DNA of 64,000 nt from Knoellia koreensis (GCF_013041615.1 NZ_JABEPQ010000001.1:310001-374000), one strand, 5' to 3'. Positions 42,745-51,681 are shown, numbered from the stretch's first letter. Notes: a model not told the origin generated them from the letters alone. Made by a program: numbers and translations.

Positions 42745-43725
42745 ATGACGCGAGGGGGAGCGGTGCGAGCACGAACGAGTCGAGTGCCTGAGAACCACCC
42801 ACTGGTCGGTCTCAGGCACTCAACGCTGGTGGCGGGGCTGGCGCTGGGTGCATGCGCCGTCCTGCTCGCGGGGTGCGGCACCGAGCCCGGTGGGGCGGCC
42901 AGCTCGACCACGTCGAGCGCGAGCGTGCCCACTGCCGCCACAGCGCCCACGACGACGGGGCCCACCACAGCATCGGCTGCGACAACCACCCCCACGCCCG
43001 CACCGCCCACACCGTCCACCACGGTGTCACCCTCGGCTGCATCGACCCCGGCCGACCCGGCGTGCACCGCGCCGATGACCGTCAGGTTCACCGCGACCAG
43101 GCCGAAGGTCGACGGCGCCTCGACCGTGCAGCGCGTGACGACGTCGGTGAGGGCTGCGTGCGCCGGCGCCGTCGGTGCCACGCGGTTGCAGGAGCTCGCC
43201 AACGCCGCTGCGTCCGAGCGCTTCGACACGTGGCGGTCGAACAACGAGGAGTCCCAGGCGACGGGTGCGTCAGCACCGGGGGAGTTCACGCAGCGCGCGA
43301 CGGTGCCCGTGAACGTACCGGGGCTGACCGTGATCCGGTTCCAGGACCGGACCTCGCTCGGTGGTGCAGTCAGCGACTCGAGCGTCCGGGCGGTCGTCCT
43401 CGACAACACCACCGGCGAGGAGATCACCCTCGACGGCATGCTCGCCGAGATGCAGCGGGACGGCGGGCCACGGTGGTACTTCGAACGTGAGCTGCGGCGC
43501 GCGGTGCCCAGCAGCGGCAACCCCTACGCGTCGCCCGAGCTGGCGCAGGGCCTGACGCGCGAGGACATCAGCGCCTGGCCGACCCAGAAGGGGCTGGCCG
43601 TGGCGGTGGACCAACGACGAGTCTTCGTCGGAGCAGCGGGGATCGTGACCTTCACCGTCCCGTGGTCGGTGCTCGTCGGCCCCGGCGCCGACATGTCGTT
43701 CATCCCCGACGCCTGGGGTCACTGA
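42745..43725 (+). CDS. Secreted lipoprotein of unknown function
   Basis: A putative lipoprotein of up to 326 residues. A hydrophobic segment LVAGLALGACAVLLAGC ends in the lipobox LAGC. A Thr/Ser/Pro/Ala linker of about 55 residues follows, then a globular domain with FQDRTSLGGAVSDSSVRAVV and LAVAVDQRRVFVGAAGIVTF near the end. The latter weakly resembles the DUF3298/RsiV-type fold. The start is uncertain: ATG 42745, GTG 42763 (purine-rich stretch just upstream) and GTG 42784 are all in frame, and the shorter forms give a more normal signal peptide. A long inverted repeat lies in the 5' part. It sits between pyrF and mihF, which are otherwise near-neighbours in actinobacteria. Confidence 0.7.
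   Translation: MTRGGAVRARTSRVPENHPLVGLRHSTLVAGLALGACAVLLAGCGTEPGGAASSTTSSASVPTAATAPTTTGPTTASAATTTPTPAPPTPSTTVSPSAASTPADPACTAPMTVRFTATRPKVDGASTVQRVTTSVRAACAGAVGATRLQELANAAASERFDTWRSNNEESQATGASAPGEFTQRATVPVNVPGLTVIRFQDRTSLGGAVSDSSVRAVVLDNTTGEEITLDGMLAEMQRDGGPRWYFERELRRAVPSSGNPYASPELAQGLTREDISAWPTQKGLAVAVDQRRVFVGAAGIVTFTVPWSVLVGPGADMSFIPDAWGH
42779..42824 (+). repeat. 15-bp inverted repeat after the pyr operon, within the lipoprotein 5' region
   Basis: gtcgagtgcctgaga (42779-42793) and tctcaggcactcaac (42810-42824) match at 14 of 15 positions, with a 16-nt loop. It starts about 80 nt after the pyrF stop and has no U-tract. It could terminate or attenuate read-through from the pyr operon, or shape translation of the lipoprotein if the upstream start is used. 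Confidence 0.65.
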
Positions 43726-43729
43726 GGGG

Positions 43730-45706
43730 TCAGTGTCGCGAGGGCCGGAAGACCCGCGCCAGCGCACGGGCAGCGAGCACGAACGCGAAGAAGAACAGGG
43801 TCGCCCCGACGAACGTGAACAGCCGTAGGTTCGGCAGCATCATCGGTCCGGTGTCGGCGACCACGAGCACCACTCCGCAGATGGCGCAGGCCGCCGCGAT
43901 GAGGGTGATCGTCAGCTGGCGCAGGGCGTCCTCGACGAAGGTGCGGTCGTCCGCGTGGGCCAGCAACCTCACCCGCACCGACAGCCGGCCCTCCTCCAGC
44001 TGGTCGCCGATGGCGGCCAGCCTGCGGGGAAGCCGTTGCAGCACAGGGGCAAGCGTGAGCAGCTGGTCCTCGAGCGTGGCCCGCACCTGGGCCGGCCGGA
44101 ACTGGTCGGCGAGGAGCGTCCGACCGTGCGACCGAGCGGACTCCACCATGTCGAGCCCGGGATCGATGGTGGCGAGGGTGCCCTCGAGCGCGCCCAGGGC
44201 TCGCAGGGCCGCGGCCACCTGGGGCGGGACGCCGAACCCGTGCGCGAGCACCAGCGAGAAGAGCGCCGTGAACACCCCGGCGCCACCCCCGGCGCCGAAC
44301 CCGGTCCGCATCCGTGCCACGAGGGTCCCGAGCTCGCGCTCGAAGCGCCGGTCGTCCAGGTCCTCCGGCCGGTCGAGCACGTCCAGCAGCGCGTCGGCGG
44401 CGGCCACCGAGTCGTTGCGGTCGACCGCGTGCAGGAACACCCCGAGCGCCCGCGACGTGGCCGAGTCGAGCCGTCCCACCGCACCGAAGTCCAGCAGGGC
44501 CAGCGTCCCGTCCGGCTGCAGGAAGACGTTGCCCTGGTGCAGGTCTGCGTGGAACACCCCGTCGACGAGCACCTGGCGCAGCACCGTGCGCAACAGGTCG
44601 TCGGCCAGTGCCTGCCGAGCCTCGGGAGACAGACCCGCCAGCTGTCGCTCCGCCCGTGACAACGGCTCGCCGGCCAACCGCTCCATGACGAGGAGCTGCG
44701 ACGTCGACCACGCGGCATACACCCGCGGAACGCTTACCGTGCTGCCCGCCGCCCGCAACGACGTCTCGATCGCCTCGGTGTTGGCGCGCTCCACGCGGTA
44801 GTCGAGCTCTTCGTCGAGGCTGCCGGCGAACCCGCGAGCCAGCCCCAGCACCCCGAGCGAGCGCCCCCAGACGGTGGTGCGGTCGAGCCAGGTCGCGAGC
44901 CGCAGCACGATGTCGAGGTCGGCACGCACCTGAGCGCGGGCCTGCGGGCGTTGCACCTTGAGCACCACCGGTGTCCCGTCGAGCAACGTCGCGGCATGCA
45001 CCTGGGCGACCGATGCCGCCGCCAGGGGCACCGGGTCGACGGAGGCGAAGACCGAGCCGACCGGCATACCCAGCTCGGACGTCAGCGCGGACTCGACCTC
45101 ACCCCACGGTGCCGGCGGCACGTCACTCTGCAACGACGCCAGCTCCCGCGCGACCTCCACGCCGACCACGTCGGGGCGGGTCGACAGCATCTGCCCCAGC
45201 TTGACGAACGTGACCCCGCCGTCGGTCAGGGCCAGCCGCAGCGACCGGGCCACGGTCGACGACGACTCGGTCGGCGACAGGCGCGAGCGGCCGCGCAGGA
45301 AGCCGCCCAGGCCGTGCCGGCTGGCGATGCCGACGACCTGCACGTACCGCCGCGCCCGCCGCTGGCGAGCCGGCCACTGGCGCACCCAGGTGAGCGGGTT
45401 GGGGAGGCTGCCGGTCGGCACGATCGCCTCGAGCACCACAAGCATCGCGAGCCCGAGCGCCACGACCCACGCGGACGCCAGCACGATGACGGCGCCCTGC
45501 GCGAAGCCGACCGGCGTCGAGCCGTCCGGTCGCAGCCCGATGACGCGCGAGAGGGCGTTGATGCCCGACGCACCCACCTGGCTCACGAGCAGGCTGACGA
45601 GGATCGTCCGCGGCCACCCCACGGGCACACCCAGCAGCCGGCGCGAGATGAAACCCAGGACGACCGCGTTGGCGAGGGCGGCGAGCAGGACGGCCACGGA
45701 GGTCAC
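43730..45706 (-). CDS. ABC1/AarF (UbiB-like) atypical kinase family membrane protein
   Basis: A 658-residue protein. The N-terminal about 110 residues hold two to three membrane helices (VTSVAVLLAALANAVVLGFI, AVIVLASAWVVALGLAMLVV). The ABC1 kinase-like domain follows: the KxGQ motif in TFVKLGQMLSTRPDVV, the Ala-rich loop in AAASVAQVHAATL, ATP-lysine VVLKVQRPQ, catalytic loop HADLHQGNVFL, and metal loop ALLDFGAVGRL. The C-terminus has two further membrane helices. UbiB/COQ8 relatives support isoprenoid-quinone or lipid metabolism. The substrate here is unknown. Start GTG 45706 is preferred over a longer frame because the membrane segment begins there. A CATGAT hexamer 6 nt upstream may be its -10. 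Confidence 0.88.
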   Translation of the reverse strand: MTSVAVLLAALANAVVLGFISRRLLGVPVGWPRTILVSLLVSQVGASGINALSRVIGLRPDGSTPVGFAQGAVIVLASAWVVALGLAMLVVLEAIVPTGSLPNPLTWVRQWPARQRRARRYVQVVGIASRHGLGGFLRGRSRLSPTESSSTVARSLRLALTDGGVTFVKLGQMLSTRPDVVGVEVARELASLQSDVPPAPWGEVESALTSELGMPVGSVFASVDPVPLAAASVAQVHAATLLDGTPVVLKVQRPQARAQVRADLDIVLRLATWLDRTTVWGRSLGVLGLARGFAGSLDEELDYRVERANTEAIETSLRAAGSTVSVPRVYAAWSTSQLLVMERLAGEPLSRAERQLAGLSPEARQALADDLLRTVLRQVLVDGVFHADLHQGNVFLQPDGTLALLDFGAVGRLDSATSRALGVFLHAVDRNDSVAAADALLDVLDRPEDLDDRRFERELGTLVARMRTGFGAGGGAGVFTALFSLVLAHGFGVPPQVAAALRALGALEGTLATIDPGLDMVESARSHGRTLLADQFRPAQVRATLEDQLLTLAPVLQRLPRRLAAIGDQLEEGRLSVRVRLLAHADDRTFVEDALRQLTITLIAAACAICGVVLVVADTGPMMLPNLRLFTFVGATLFFFAFVLAARALARVFRPSRH

Positions 45707-45737
45707 CGACCCATCATGGCGGGGACGTCGGCCGACG

Positions 45738-45768
45738 CGGCATACCGGGACCACGACGGGGTATGCCG
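45738..45768. repeat. Inverted pair of the GGCATACC/GGTATGCC octamer between divergent genes
   Basis: cggcatacc (45738-45746) and ggtatgccg (45760-45768) are perfect 9-bp complements with a 13-nt loop. They lie in the 96-nt gap between the ABC1 kinase start and the small gene at 45803. Both arms are copies of the octamer repeated through the window. Confidence 0.75.
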
Positions 45769-45802
45769 TGTGGTGGACCACGAGCGAAAGGCAGGCGTGC
45801 GC

Positions 45803-46093
45803 ATGAGCGAGCCAGTGAACGAGCCGGTGAACGAGGGCGAGGACCGCAACCTGGCCCAGATGGACGAGTCGGACTCGGCCACCCACCACCGCAAGCAGCA
45901 GCTCATCCAAGAGGCCATCGACCAGGTGGTGGCCGGCGGTGCGGGCCGCGACGTCGACACCGTGCGGGTCGAGCTGGTGCAGGCGCTGGAGCGCCGTGGC
46001 ATCGGCGAGCAGCCGCCGCGCTGGCTGGACACGGTCGCCGGGGCGGCCGCGGACGGCAGGCGTTACGTGGAGGACGGCAACGCCGCACCCTGA
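45803..46093 (+). CDS. Small conserved acidic protein of unknown function
   Basis: A 96-residue soluble protein with an acidic, repetitive start (SEPVNEPVNEGEDRN), then a helical region KQQLIQEAIDQVVAGGAGRD, VRVELVQALERRGIGEQPPR and WLDTVAGAAADGRRY. The domain looks like a small conserved actinobacterial family encoded near mihF/gmk, with no known activity. ATG 45803 is preceded by a purine-rich cgaaaggcagg, and GTG 45797 is an in-frame alternative. It is divergent from the ABC1 kinase gene, and the intergenic gap holds the octamer hairpin. Confidence 0.65.
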   Translation: MSEPVNEPVNEGEDRNLAQMDESDSATHHRKQQLIQEAIDQVVAGGAGRDVDTVRVELVQALERRGIGEQPPRWLDTVAGAAADGRRYVEDGNAAP

Positions 46094-46148
46094 CGACCTG
46101 CGGTTTCGTGCCAGCGAGCCTCGATGGGAATCCGGACGCGTCGGTTGC

Positions 46149-46154
46149 TAGAGT
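46149..46154 (+). promoter_or_regulatory. -10 element (TAGAGT) of the mihF promoter
   Basis: TAGAGT in the 121-nt gap before mihF gives a leader of about 55 nt ending in the strong ribosome binding site aaaggag. No convincing -35 is seen. Confidence 0.45.
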
Positions 46155-46214
46155 CGACGGAGTCCGAAGGGTTGGCACCCGTGCACGCAGCACGCCCGCA
46201 AAGGAGTTTGAACC

Positions 46215-46532
46215 GTGGCACTTCCTACCTTGACTCCGGAGCAGAGGGCAGCGGCCCTGGAAAAGGCCGCCGTCGCCCGCCGTGAACGGGCCGCGGTGAA
46301 GAACCGGCTCAAATACGCCCAGGGCTCCCTGCGCGAGGTCATCGAGGACGGCAAGTCCAACGAGGTCGTCGGCAAGATGAAGGTCTCGGCTCTGCTGGAG
46401 TCCATGCCCGGCGTCGGCCGCGTCCGCGCCCGCCAGATCATGCAAGAGGTCGGCATCTCCGAGAGCCGCCGCGTCCGTGGTCTCGGCGCCAACCAGATCT
46501 CCGCGCTCCTCACCCGCTTCGACGAGGCGTGA
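46215..46532 (+). CDS. mihF: Actinobacterial integration host factor (MihF)
   Basis: A 105-residue nucleoid-associated DNA-binding protein, essential in mycobacteria and needed for L5 phage integration there. It is all-helical with a helix-two-turn-helix region. [19 protein letters not shown] at the start, [20 protein letters not shown] in the middle, and [20 protein letters not shown] with [14 protein letters not shown] at the end are typical. GTG 46215 follows aaaggag at 8 nt. The stop overlaps gmk (GTGA). It is not related to HU-type IHF of proteobacteria. Confidence 0.95.
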   Translation: MALPTLTPEQRAAALEKAAVARRERAAVKNRLKYAQGSLREVIEDGKSNEVVGKMKVSALLESMPGVGRVRARQIMQEVGISESRRVRGLGANQISALLTRFDEA

Positions 46533-47125
46533 GCCAGCCGGCTCACGCCGAGCAGGACGGTTCCGACGACCGACCACACCGGCTCGTCGTCCTCGCGGGC
46601 CCCACGGCCGTCGGCAAGGGGACGGTGTCGGCATACATCCGCGAGCACTTTCCCGAGGTCTGGCTGAGCGTGTCGGCGACGACCCGCTCACCGCGCCCCG
46701 GTGAGGTCGACGGCGTGCACTACCACTTCGTCTCGACCACTGAGTTCGCGCGCCTGGAGCGCGACGGCGAGCTGCTGGAGTCGGCCGTCGTCCACGGCCG
46801 CAACCACTACGGCACGCCGCGCCGCCCCGTCGAGGAGGCGCTCGCCGCGCACCGGATGGCCCTGCTCGAGATCGACCTCCAGGGCGCCCGCCAGGTGCGG
46901 GAGAACATGCCCGAGGCGTTCTTCGTGTTCCTCGCCCCGCCGAGCTGGGAGGAGCTGGTGCGCCGGCTCGTCGGCCGGGGCACCGAGGACGAGGAGGAGC
47001 GGACGCGCCGGCTGGAGACCGCCAAGGTCGAGCTGGCCGCCGAGGCGGAGTTCGACGTCACCATCGTCAATGACGACGTTCGGCGTGCGGCCGAAGAACT
47101 CGTACACTTGATGCGAACCCACTGA
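46529..47125 (+). CDS. gmk: Guanylate kinase
   Basis: A 198-residue P-loop kinase converting GMP to GDP. The P-loop is [17 protein letters not shown] (about residues 19-26), where the canonical Ser/Gly after GP is Thr-Ala. The GMP-binding region is [20 protein letters not shown], with HYHF and [17 protein letters not shown] following. ATP-lid arginines are in [20 protein letters not shown]. The N-terminus has about 15 extra acidic residues. GTG 46529 overlaps mihF. The end of the gene carries the rpoZ -10 element. Confidence 0.95.
   Translation: MSQPAHAEQDGSDDRPHRLVVLAGPTAVGKGTVSAYIREHFPEVWLSVSATTRSPRPGEVDGVHYHFVSTTEFARLERDGELLESAVVHGRNHYGTPRRPVEEALAAHRMALLEIDLQGARQVRENMPEAFFVFLAPPSWEELVRRLVGRGTEDEEERTRRLETAKVELAAEAEFDVTIVNDDVRRAAEELVHLMRTH
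47103..47108 (+). promoter_or_regulatory. -10 element (TACACT) of rpoZ, inside the end of gmk
   Basis: TACACT lies in the last codons of gmk and would start a transcript near 47115, with a leader of about 20 nt before GTG 47135. Confidence 0.45.
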
Positions 47126-47134
47126 CAACTGATT

Positions 47135-47410
47135 GTGAGCACACCCGTGTCCGGAACCGTCGCGAACCCCATCGGCATCACCAACCCGCCGATCGACGAC
47201 CTCCTCACCAAGGCCGACTCCAAGTACGCCCTGGTCATCTACTCGGCCAAGCGCGCCCGTCAGATCAACGCGTACTACAGCCAGCTCCAGGAGGGCCTGC
47301 TCGAGTACGTCGGCCCGCTCGTCGACAGCCAGGTGCACGAGAAGCCCATGTCGATCGCGCTGCGCGAGATCAACGAGGGCCTGGTCACCTCCGAGCCAAT
47401 CGAGGCCTGA
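47135..47410 (+). CDS. rpoZ: RNA polymerase omega subunit
   Basis: A 91-residue small subunit that helps assemble and stabilise RNA polymerase by binding beta-prime. Signatures: [40 protein letters not shown], and [18 protein letters not shown] 47135 is 9 nt after gmk, and coaBC begins 25 nt later, preserving the widespread gmk-rpoZ-coaBC order. Confidence 0.96.
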   Translation: MSTPVSGTVANPIGITNPPIDDLLTKADSKYALVIYSAKRARQINAYYSQLQEGLLEYVGPLVDSQVHEKPMSIALREINEGLVTSEPIEA

Positions 47411-47435
47411 GAACCTGAGCACCGGGAGGTCCTCG

Positions 47436-48677
47436 ATGGCGCGGATCGTCCTGGGTGTCGGCGGCGGCATCGCGGCATACAAGGTCGCGTCCCTGCTGCG
47501 TCTCTTCACCGAGTCCGGGCACGACGTCACGGTCGTGCCCACGGAGTCCGCGCTGCACTTCGTCGGCGCCCCCACGTGGGAGGCCCTGTCGGGCAAGCCC
47601 GTGCAGACCGACGTGTGGACGTCGGTGCACGAGGTGCCGCACGTGCGCCTCGGCAAGACGGCCGACCTCGTCGTCGTCGCGCCTGCGACGGCCGACCTGC
47701 TCGCGCGTGCCGCGCACGGGCTTGCGGGTGACCTGCTCACCAACGTGCTCCTCACCGCGCGCTGCCCCATCGTGATGGCGCCGGCCATGCACACGGAGAT
47801 GTGGGAGCACCCGGCGACGCAGGCCAACGTCGAGACCCTCACCGAGCGCGGCGTCCACGTCATCCCGCCCGCGAGTGGGCGTCTCACCGGTGCCGACACC
47901 GGCCCCGGTCGGTTGCCCGAGCCGGAGGAGCTGTATGCCGTGTGCGAGCGGCTGCTCGCCCACGGCGCCTCCCAGCCGGCGGCCGCCGGTGAGCTGCCGC
48001 TGGCCGGCCGTCGCGTCGTGGTGTCGGCCGGTGGCACCCGTGAGCCGCTGGACCCGGTGCGTTTCCTCGGCAACCGCAGCTCCGGCAAGCAGGGTTTCGC
48101 GCTGGCGGAGGTGGCCGCCGCCCGGGGGGCCGAGGTGGTGCTCGTTGCCGCCAACAGCTCGCTCCCGGCACCGGCCGGGGTCAAGGTCGTTCCGGTGGAG
48201 ACGGCCCTGGAGCTCGAGTCGGCGGTGACGGACGCGGCGCGCGACGCCGACGTGGTCGTGATGGCGGCCGCCGTGGCCGACTTCCGCCCCGCCACCTACG
48301 TCGACACCAAGATCAAGAAGTCCCACGACCCCGGTGACCCCGACGCCGCGCCCACCATCGAGCTCGTGCGCAACCCCGACATCCTCGCCGGCCTGGTCCG
48401 CGACCGCGGTGACGAGGCGAACCCGGTCATCGTGGGCTTCGCCGCGGAGACGGGTGACGCGAGCGGTTCGGTGCTCGACCACGGCCGCGACAAGCTCGTG
48501 CGCAAGGGCAGCGACCTGCTCGTGGTGAACGAGGTGGGTGTCGACAGGACCTTCGGTGCCGACGACAACACCGTCCACATCCTGCGGCAGGGCAGCAGCC
48601 ATGTCGTCGATGTCGGACCCGCGACCAAGCACGACGTCGCCGCCGCGGTGTGGGACGCCGTGCAGGAGATCCTGTGA
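47436..48677 (+). CDS. coaBC: Bifunctional phosphopantothenoylcysteine decarboxylase / phosphopantothenate-cysteine ligase
   Basis: A 413-residue two-domain enzyme for two steps of coenzyme A synthesis. The CoaC flavoprotein half (about 1-185) has VLGVGGGIAAYKVASLLRLF, APATADLLARAAHGLAGDLL, the PAMHTEMWEHPATQANV active-site motif, and PASGRLTGADTGPGRLPEPE in place of the E. coli Cys-containing loop, as usual in actinobacteria. The CoaB half has VVVSAGGTREPLDPVRFLGN, RSSGKQGFALAEVAA and the dimer/CTP region DLLVVNEVG. ATG 47436 follows gggaggt. The stop overlaps the next gene (GTGA). Confidence 0.95.
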   Translation: MARIVLGVGGGIAAYKVASLLRLFTESGHDVTVVPTESALHFVGAPTWEALSGKPVQTDVWTSVHEVPHVRLGKTADLVVVAPATADLLARAAHGLAGDLLTNVLLTARCPIVMAPAMHTEMWEHPATQANVETLTERGVHVIPPASGRLTGADTGPGRLPEPEELYAVCERLLAHGASQPAAAGELPLAGRRVVVSAGGTREPLDPVRFLGNRSSGKQGFALAEVAAARGAEVVLVAANSSLPAPAGVKVVPVETALELESAVTDAARDADVVVMAAAVADFRPATYVDTKIKKSHDPGDPDAAPTIELVRNPDILAGLVRDRGDEANPVIVGFAAETGDASGSVLDHGRDKLVRKGSDLLVVNEVGVDRTFGADDNTVHILRQGSSHVVDVGPATKHDVAAAVWDAVQEIL

Positions 48678-50320
48678 GCGAACTGCCCCAGCCCGACGAG
48701 AACACCCACTACTCGTCGAGGCGGCAGGACGACGTCGACGACCTCGCGTGGCCGACCTTCAGCCCGCAGGCCATGGCGCTGCTCGAGGACGCGGGAGAGG
48801 TCCTGCACCCGGCGGCCGGTGAGCTGCTGATCGACGCGGGGGAGCCGTACGACTTCTACTACGTGCGCCGTGGCGGCGTGATGCTGCTCGACCGCCGCGA
48901 CGACCGCGTCGTGTTCCTCGTCGAGCCCGGCGACTTCGTGGGTGAGCTCGGCATGCTCATGGGCCAGCGCGCCTTCCTTCCCGGCATGGCCGTGGCCGAC
49001 ACCGAGGTGCTTCGGGTGCGCGTGCCGGAGCTGCAGCGCCTCATGGCGATCTCCGGTGAGCTGAGCGACGTGCTGCTGAGGGCGTTCGACGCCCGCCGGC
49101 GCCTGCTCAAGCGCCTCGGCGAGGGCGGTCTCGTCCTCGCTGGCGACGACGATGCCGACCTGCACCGGTTGCAGGACTTCGCCGAGCGCAACCAGCTGCC
49201 CTACCGCACCGTGCTGCGGTCGGACGACCGCGCGTGGGGCGACCTGGCGCGCAGCACCGAGCTGCCCCCGACCGGCACGGCCGTCGTCACCGGTGAGCGG
49301 CGGGTCCTCACCGCCCCGGCCACCCGTGACCTGGCCACTGCGCTCGGCATCGACCTGTGGGGCCTGGCCGACGGGTCCCGGTGCGACCTGGTCATCGTGG
49401 GTGCCGGTCCGGCTGGGCTGGCGGCAGGGGTCTACGGCGCATCCGAGGGGCTTTCGACCGTCGTGGTCGAGGACGTCGCCATCGGCGGTCAGGCCGGCAG
49501 CTCGACGCGGATCGAGAACTACCTGGGCTTTCCCGGGGGCATCTCCGGTGCCGAGCTGGGGCGGGCCGCCATGCTCCAAGCCGTGAAGTTCGGCGCCAAG
49601 CTTGTTTCTCCTCGAACCGTCACCGCCGTGCAGCAGGTGCCCGGCGGCCTGTTCCGCGTCACGCTCGACGACGAGACCGACGTGGAGGCGTGCGCCGTCA
49701 TCGTGGCGACCGGCGCCCGCTACCGGCGGCTGCAGGTACCGGGGCTCACCGACCTCGAGGGCCGCGGCGTCTACTACGCCGCGAGCGAGCTGGAGGCCAC
49801 GGTCGTCGCCGACCGACCCGCGGTCGTCGTGGGTGGGGCGAACTCCTCCGGCCAGGCAGCGCTCTTCCTGGCCCAGCACGCGAGCCACGTCCATGTCCTC
49901 ATCCGGCGTGACGACATCACCGAGACGATGTCCGACTACCTGGCCCAGCGACTGGCGCACCACGAGCGGATCACGGTGCACCCGCGGTCCGAGCTCGTGG
50001 AGGTGAGGGGCGAGAGCCGGTTGGACGGCCTGACCTGGCGCGACCACGCGGGCGACAAGGACGTGAGCGTCGACGCGGCCGGGCTGTTCCTCATGATCGG
50101 GGCGCAGCCCGGCACCGAGTGGCTGCGCAGCACCGGCGTCGAGCTCGACGACCGCGGTTTCGTCGTGACGTCCGAGGGTTTCGCCACCTCCGTGCCCGGC
50201 CTGTTCGCCGTGGGTGACGTGCGGTCGGGTTCGGTCAAGCGCGTGGCCTCCGCCGTGGGCGAGGGGTCGGTCGTCATCTCCGCCGTGCACACCCACCTCG
50301 CGGGGCGCGCGACACCCTGA
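48674..50320 (+). CDS. CNB + glutaredoxin-like + thioredoxin-reductase-like fusion oxidoreductase
   Basis: A 548-residue protein in three parts. Residues about 25-145 form a cyclic-nucleotide-binding (CAP-like) domain: LLIDAGEPYDFYYVRRGGVM, FLVEPGDFVGELGMLMGQRA. About 155-225 resemble a thioredoxin/glutaredoxin-like insert (LQDFAERNQLPYRTVL). About 230-548 form a two-dinucleotide-fold flavoprotein of the thioredoxin reductase family: DLVIVGAGPAGLAAGVYGAS, IGGQAGSSTRIENYLGFPGG, VVVGGANSSGQAALFLAQ and FAVGDVRSGSVKRVASAVGEG. The redox-active CxxC of true TrxR (YCATCDG) is replaced by YYAASELEA, so it cannot reduce thioredoxin in the usual way. GTG 48674 overlaps coaBC. Ligand and acceptor unknown. 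Confidence 0.88.
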   Translation: MSELPQPDENTHYSSRRQDDVDDLAWPTFSPQAMALLEDAGEVLHPAAGELLIDAGEPYDFYYVRRGGVMLLDRRDDRVVFLVEPGDFVGELGMLMGQRAFLPGMAVADTEVLRVRVPELQRLMAISGELSDVLLRAFDARRRLLKRLGEGGLVLAGDDDADLHRLQDFAERNQLPYRTVLRSDDRAWGDLARSTELPPTGTAVVTGERRVLTAPATRDLATALGIDLWGLADGSRCDLVIVGAGPAGLAAGVYGASEGLSTVVVEDVAIGGQAGSSTRIENYLGFPGGISGAELGRAAMLQAVKFGAKLVSPRTVTAVQQVPGGLFRVTLDDETDVEACAVIVATGARYRRLQVPGLTDLEGRGVYYAASELEATVVADRPAVVVGGANSSGQAALFLAQHASHVHVLIRRDDITETMSDYLAQRLAHHERITVHPRSELVEVRGESRLDGLTWRDHAGDKDVSVDAAGLFLMIGAQPGTEWLRSTGVELDDRGFVVTSEGFATSVPGLFAVGDVRSGSVKRVASAVGEGSVVISAVHTHLAGRATP

Positions 50321-50366
50321 CCCGCCGCAGTGTGGGATGCCGTGCGGCTGATCCGCTCGTCGCGGA

Positions 50367-50372
50367 TACACT
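50367..50372 (+). promoter_or_regulatory. -10 element (TACACT) of metK
   Basis: GATACACT in the 103-nt gap before metK, giving a leader of about 45 nt with the ribosome binding site aaggag. No SAM riboswitch fold was recognised in the leader. Confidence 0.5.
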
Positions 50373-50423
50373 CGCGAGGTTCGCCCCCGCGCGTTCACGT
50401 CCCGTCCCTGAAGGAGTTGCTGA

Positions 50424-51644
50424 GTGTCTGCACGCCTGTTCACGTCCGAGTCGGTCACCGAGGGTCACCCGGACAAGATCTGTGACCAGATCTCCGACTC
50501 GATCCTGGACGCCATGCTCGAGCAGGACCCCGGCAGCCGGGTGGCCGTCGAGACGATGGTGACCACGGGACTGGTGCACGTCGCGGGTGAGGTGACCACC
50601 GAGGCCTACGTCGAGATCCCGAAGATCGTGCGCGACACCGTGCTCGGCATCGGCTACGACTCCTCGACCAAGGGCTTCGACGGCGCCTCCTGCGGTGTCG
50701 AGGTGTCGATCGGGCAGCAGAGCCCCGACATCGCCCAGGGTGTCGACACGGCATACGAGAACCGCACCGGTGGCGTCGACCCGCTCGACAAGCAGGGCGC
50801 CGGCGACCAGGGCCTCATGTTCGGGTACGCCTGCGACGACACCGCCGAGCTGATGCCGCTGCCGATCTTCCTCGCGCACCGGCTCTCCGAGCGGCTGACC
50901 GCCGTCCGCAAGAGCAACGAGGTGCCCTACCTGCGCCCCGACGGCAAGACCCAGGTGACCATCGGCTACGACGGCGACAAGGCCGTCAAGCTCGACACCG
51001 TCGTCCTGTCGACCCAGCACGCCGCCGACGTCTCGCTCGACGACCTGCTGACCCCCGACATCGAGCAGCACGTCATCAAGCCCGTCCTCGAGCAGCTTGC
51101 CGACGAGGGCACCGAGCTGGACACCACGGCATACCGCTCGCTCATCAACCCGACCGGACGCTTCGAGATCGGCGGGCCCATGGGCGACGCCGGGCTCACC
51201 GGCCGCAAGATCATCGTCGACACCTACGGCGGCATGGCCCGCCACGGTGGTGGCGCCTTCTCCGGCAAGGACCCGTCGAAGGTCGACCGCTCGGCCGCCT
51301 ACGCCATGCGCTGGGTCGCCAAGAACGTCGTGGCCGCCGGGCTCGCCCGCCGCTGCGAGGTCCAGGTCGCCTACGCCATCGGCAAGGCGCAGCCCGTGGG
51401 GCTGTACGTCGAGACTTTCGGCACGGAGACCGAGCCGATCGACAAGATCCAGGCCGCGATCACGTCGGTGTTCGACCTGCGGCCGGCGGCGATCGTCGAC
51501 CAGCTCGACCTGCTGCGCCCGATCTACAAGCCGACCGCGGCCTACGGGCACTTCGGTCGCACCCACGTCGACGGCTACACCAACCCGTTCACGTGGGAGC
51601 GCACCGACCGGGTCGAGCAGCTGCAGAAGGCTGTCAAGGGCTGA
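50424..51644 (+). CDS. metK: S-adenosylmethionine synthetase
   Basis: A 406-residue enzyme that forms S-adenosylmethionine from ATP and methionine. The three-domain family signatures are present: [20 protein letters not shown] (N-terminus), [16 protein letters not shown] (methionine/ATP hexapeptide region), and [20 protein letters not shown] (phosphate loop). The C-terminus ends [23 protein letters not shown] 50424 follows aaggag at 7 nt. Confidence 0.98.
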   Translation: MSARLFTSESVTEGHPDKICDQISDSILDAMLEQDPGSRVAVETMVTTGLVHVAGEVTTEAYVEIPKIVRDTVLGIGYDSSTKGFDGASCGVEVSIGQQSPDIAQGVDTAYENRTGGVDPLDKQGAGDQGLMFGYACDDTAELMPLPIFLAHRLSERLTAVRKSNEVPYLRPDGKTQVTIGYDGDKAVKLDTVVLSTQHAADVSLDDLLTPDIEQHVIKPVLEQLADEGTELDTTAYRSLINPTGRFEIGGPMGDAGLTGRKIIVDTYGGMARHGGGAFSGKDPSKVDRSAAYAMRWVAKNVVAAGLARRCEVQVAYAIGKAQPVGLYVETFGTETEPIDKIQAAITSVFDLRPAAIVDQLDLLRPIYKPTAAYGHFGRTHVDGYTNPFTWERTDRVEQLQKAVKG

Positions 51645-51669
51645 CGCTGCCGCTGTCGCCCGGCTCGCA

Positions 51670-51675
51670 TAGGTT
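51670..51675 (+). promoter_or_regulatory. -10 element (TAGGTT) of leaderless priA
   Basis: TAGGTT ends 6 nt before ATG 51682 in the 37-nt gap after metK. No Shine-Dalgarno sequence is visible. Confidence 0.5.
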
Positions 51676-51681
51676 CGCCCC

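Noticed and set aside
42013-42819. Opposite-strand frame over pyrF and the lipoprotein start
   Set aside because: Translation is Ser/Thr/Arg-rich with no motif, and the sense frames carry clear family signatures.
50373-50423. SAM riboswitch ahead of metK
   Set aside because: The leader is only about 45 nt and shows none of the conserved SAM-aptamer blocks.
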